From Mycobacteriales bacterium (GTDB taxonomy: Bacteria; Actinomycetota; Actinomycetes; Mycobacteriales; QHCD01): a DNA stretch of 39,764 nt. The DNA is taken from assembly GCA_036497565.1 (NCBI GenBank), contig DASXJE010000029.1, forward strand, positions 1 to 39,764. Direction: 5' to 3'. Below, in pieces: positions 39,667 through 39,764 of this stretch. Under the pieces are notes generated by a model. The model searched no databases. It was not told the DNA's origin and worked only from the letters and a program-made list of their open reading frames with translations. Position 1 is the first letter of the stretch, and the number at the start of each line of letters is the position of its first letter. A program made the position numbers and the translations under genes.

Positions 39667-39764
39667 GTGACCACCACCCCGACCGAGTCCCTGACCGATA
39701 CCGAACTCATCGCCGCCGCGCGTGGCCCCGTCGCCCCGCGACGGCGGCTCCGGCTCAGGACCGA
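39667..39764 (+). CDS. Truncated plus-strand gene, product not recognised
   Basis: GTG 39667 opens a frame that stays open to the window end (32 codons, [19 protein letters not shown] then a basic stretch PRRRLRLR). GAGGG lies 6 nt before the start. Nothing in the visible part identifies a family. By position opposite purK it may correspond to the GtrA-like gene Rv3277 of M. tuberculosis, but this is only synteny. Confidence 0.5.
   Translation, partial: MTTTPTESLTDTELIAAARGPVAPRRRLRLRT

Noticed and set aside
39667-39764. Sigma-factor identity for the truncated last gene
   Set aside because: TDTELIAAA recalls a sigma-70 N-terminus, but the next residues ([11 protein letters not shown]) do not continue the pattern, and 32 residues are too few.
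1-39764. tRNA, rRNA, phage integrase or transposase genes
   Set aside because: No cloverleaf, rRNA-like stretch or recombinase/transposase motif was recognised in either strand, so the palindromic elements have no mobility gene in the window.

Overview
The window looks like chromosomal DNA of a high-GC actinomycete (Actinomycetota). GC is very high throughout, GTG starts are frequent, genes are tightly packed with many 1-4 nt overlaps, and several starts sit exactly 7-8 nt after a TANNNT -10 box, the leaderless pattern common in actinobacteria. Gene content (WbbL-like rhamnosyltransferase, RmlD, LCP ligase, Wzm/Wzt exporter, TIGR03089, PurE/PurK) fits a mycolata/Frankia-like lineage. I cannot name the genus. 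I found no tRNA, rRNA, CRISPR array, phage gene or transposase, and no gene-free stretch over 300 bp.

Layout. 1-209: 5' part of a DUF222/HNH-type gene under a perfect actinobacterial SOS box. 284-2292: an AlkA-like DNA glycosylase coupled to GDP-mannose pyrophosphorylase (manC). 2396-25691: a large envelope-polysaccharide island. It holds four GT-C-like membrane proteins, five GT4 enzymes, two GT2 enzymes, one degenerate GT-like protein, a secreted SpoIID/LytB protein, a Wzm/Wzt ABC exporter and two unusual methyltransferases. Its core is a minus-strand operon (19916 down to 12137) with repeated ATGA couplings. 25767-28519: rmlD and a divergent LCP ligase. 28538-31677: a MarR / flavin oxidase / methyltransferase module that looks inserted. 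31703-34815: TIGR03089, succinyl-CoA:3-ketoacid CoA-transferase (scoA, scoB) and a DUF1028 protein. 34843-37689: a serine hydrolase divergent from UDP-glucose dehydrogenase. 37820-39492: purE and purK. 39667-end: a truncated plus-strand gene.

How the genes fit together. ManC, RmlD and Ugd supply GDP-mannose, dTDP-rhamnose and UDP-glucuronate. The WbbL-like GT2 and the GT4 enzymes would build a lipid-linked glycan in the cytoplasm and Wzm/Wzt would export it. GT-C proteins, fed by polyprenyl-phosphate sugars (the GT2 at 10986-12023 may make one), would extend it outside, and the LCP protein would ligate it to peptidoglycan. The order and strands manC(-), wbbL(-), rmlD(-), LCP(+), TIGR03089(+), purE(-), purK(-), plus-strand gene match, from memory, Mycobacterium tuberculosis Rv3264c-Rv3277. 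The window then reads as that conserved locus expanded by about 20 kb of glycan genes and by a small oxidase/methyltransferase module.

Most unusual signals: a composite palindromic element of 82-86 bp present twice in opposite orientation (21220-21305 and 37719-37800); an SOS box that contains the start codon it would control; a consistent set of leaderless starts; a methyltransferase with a beta-sandwich inserted in its Rossmann domain; a coiled-coil methyltransferase near a Wzt with a C-terminal glycan-binding domain, recalling chain-terminating systems; and a SpoIID domain whose hallmark motifs are in permuted order.
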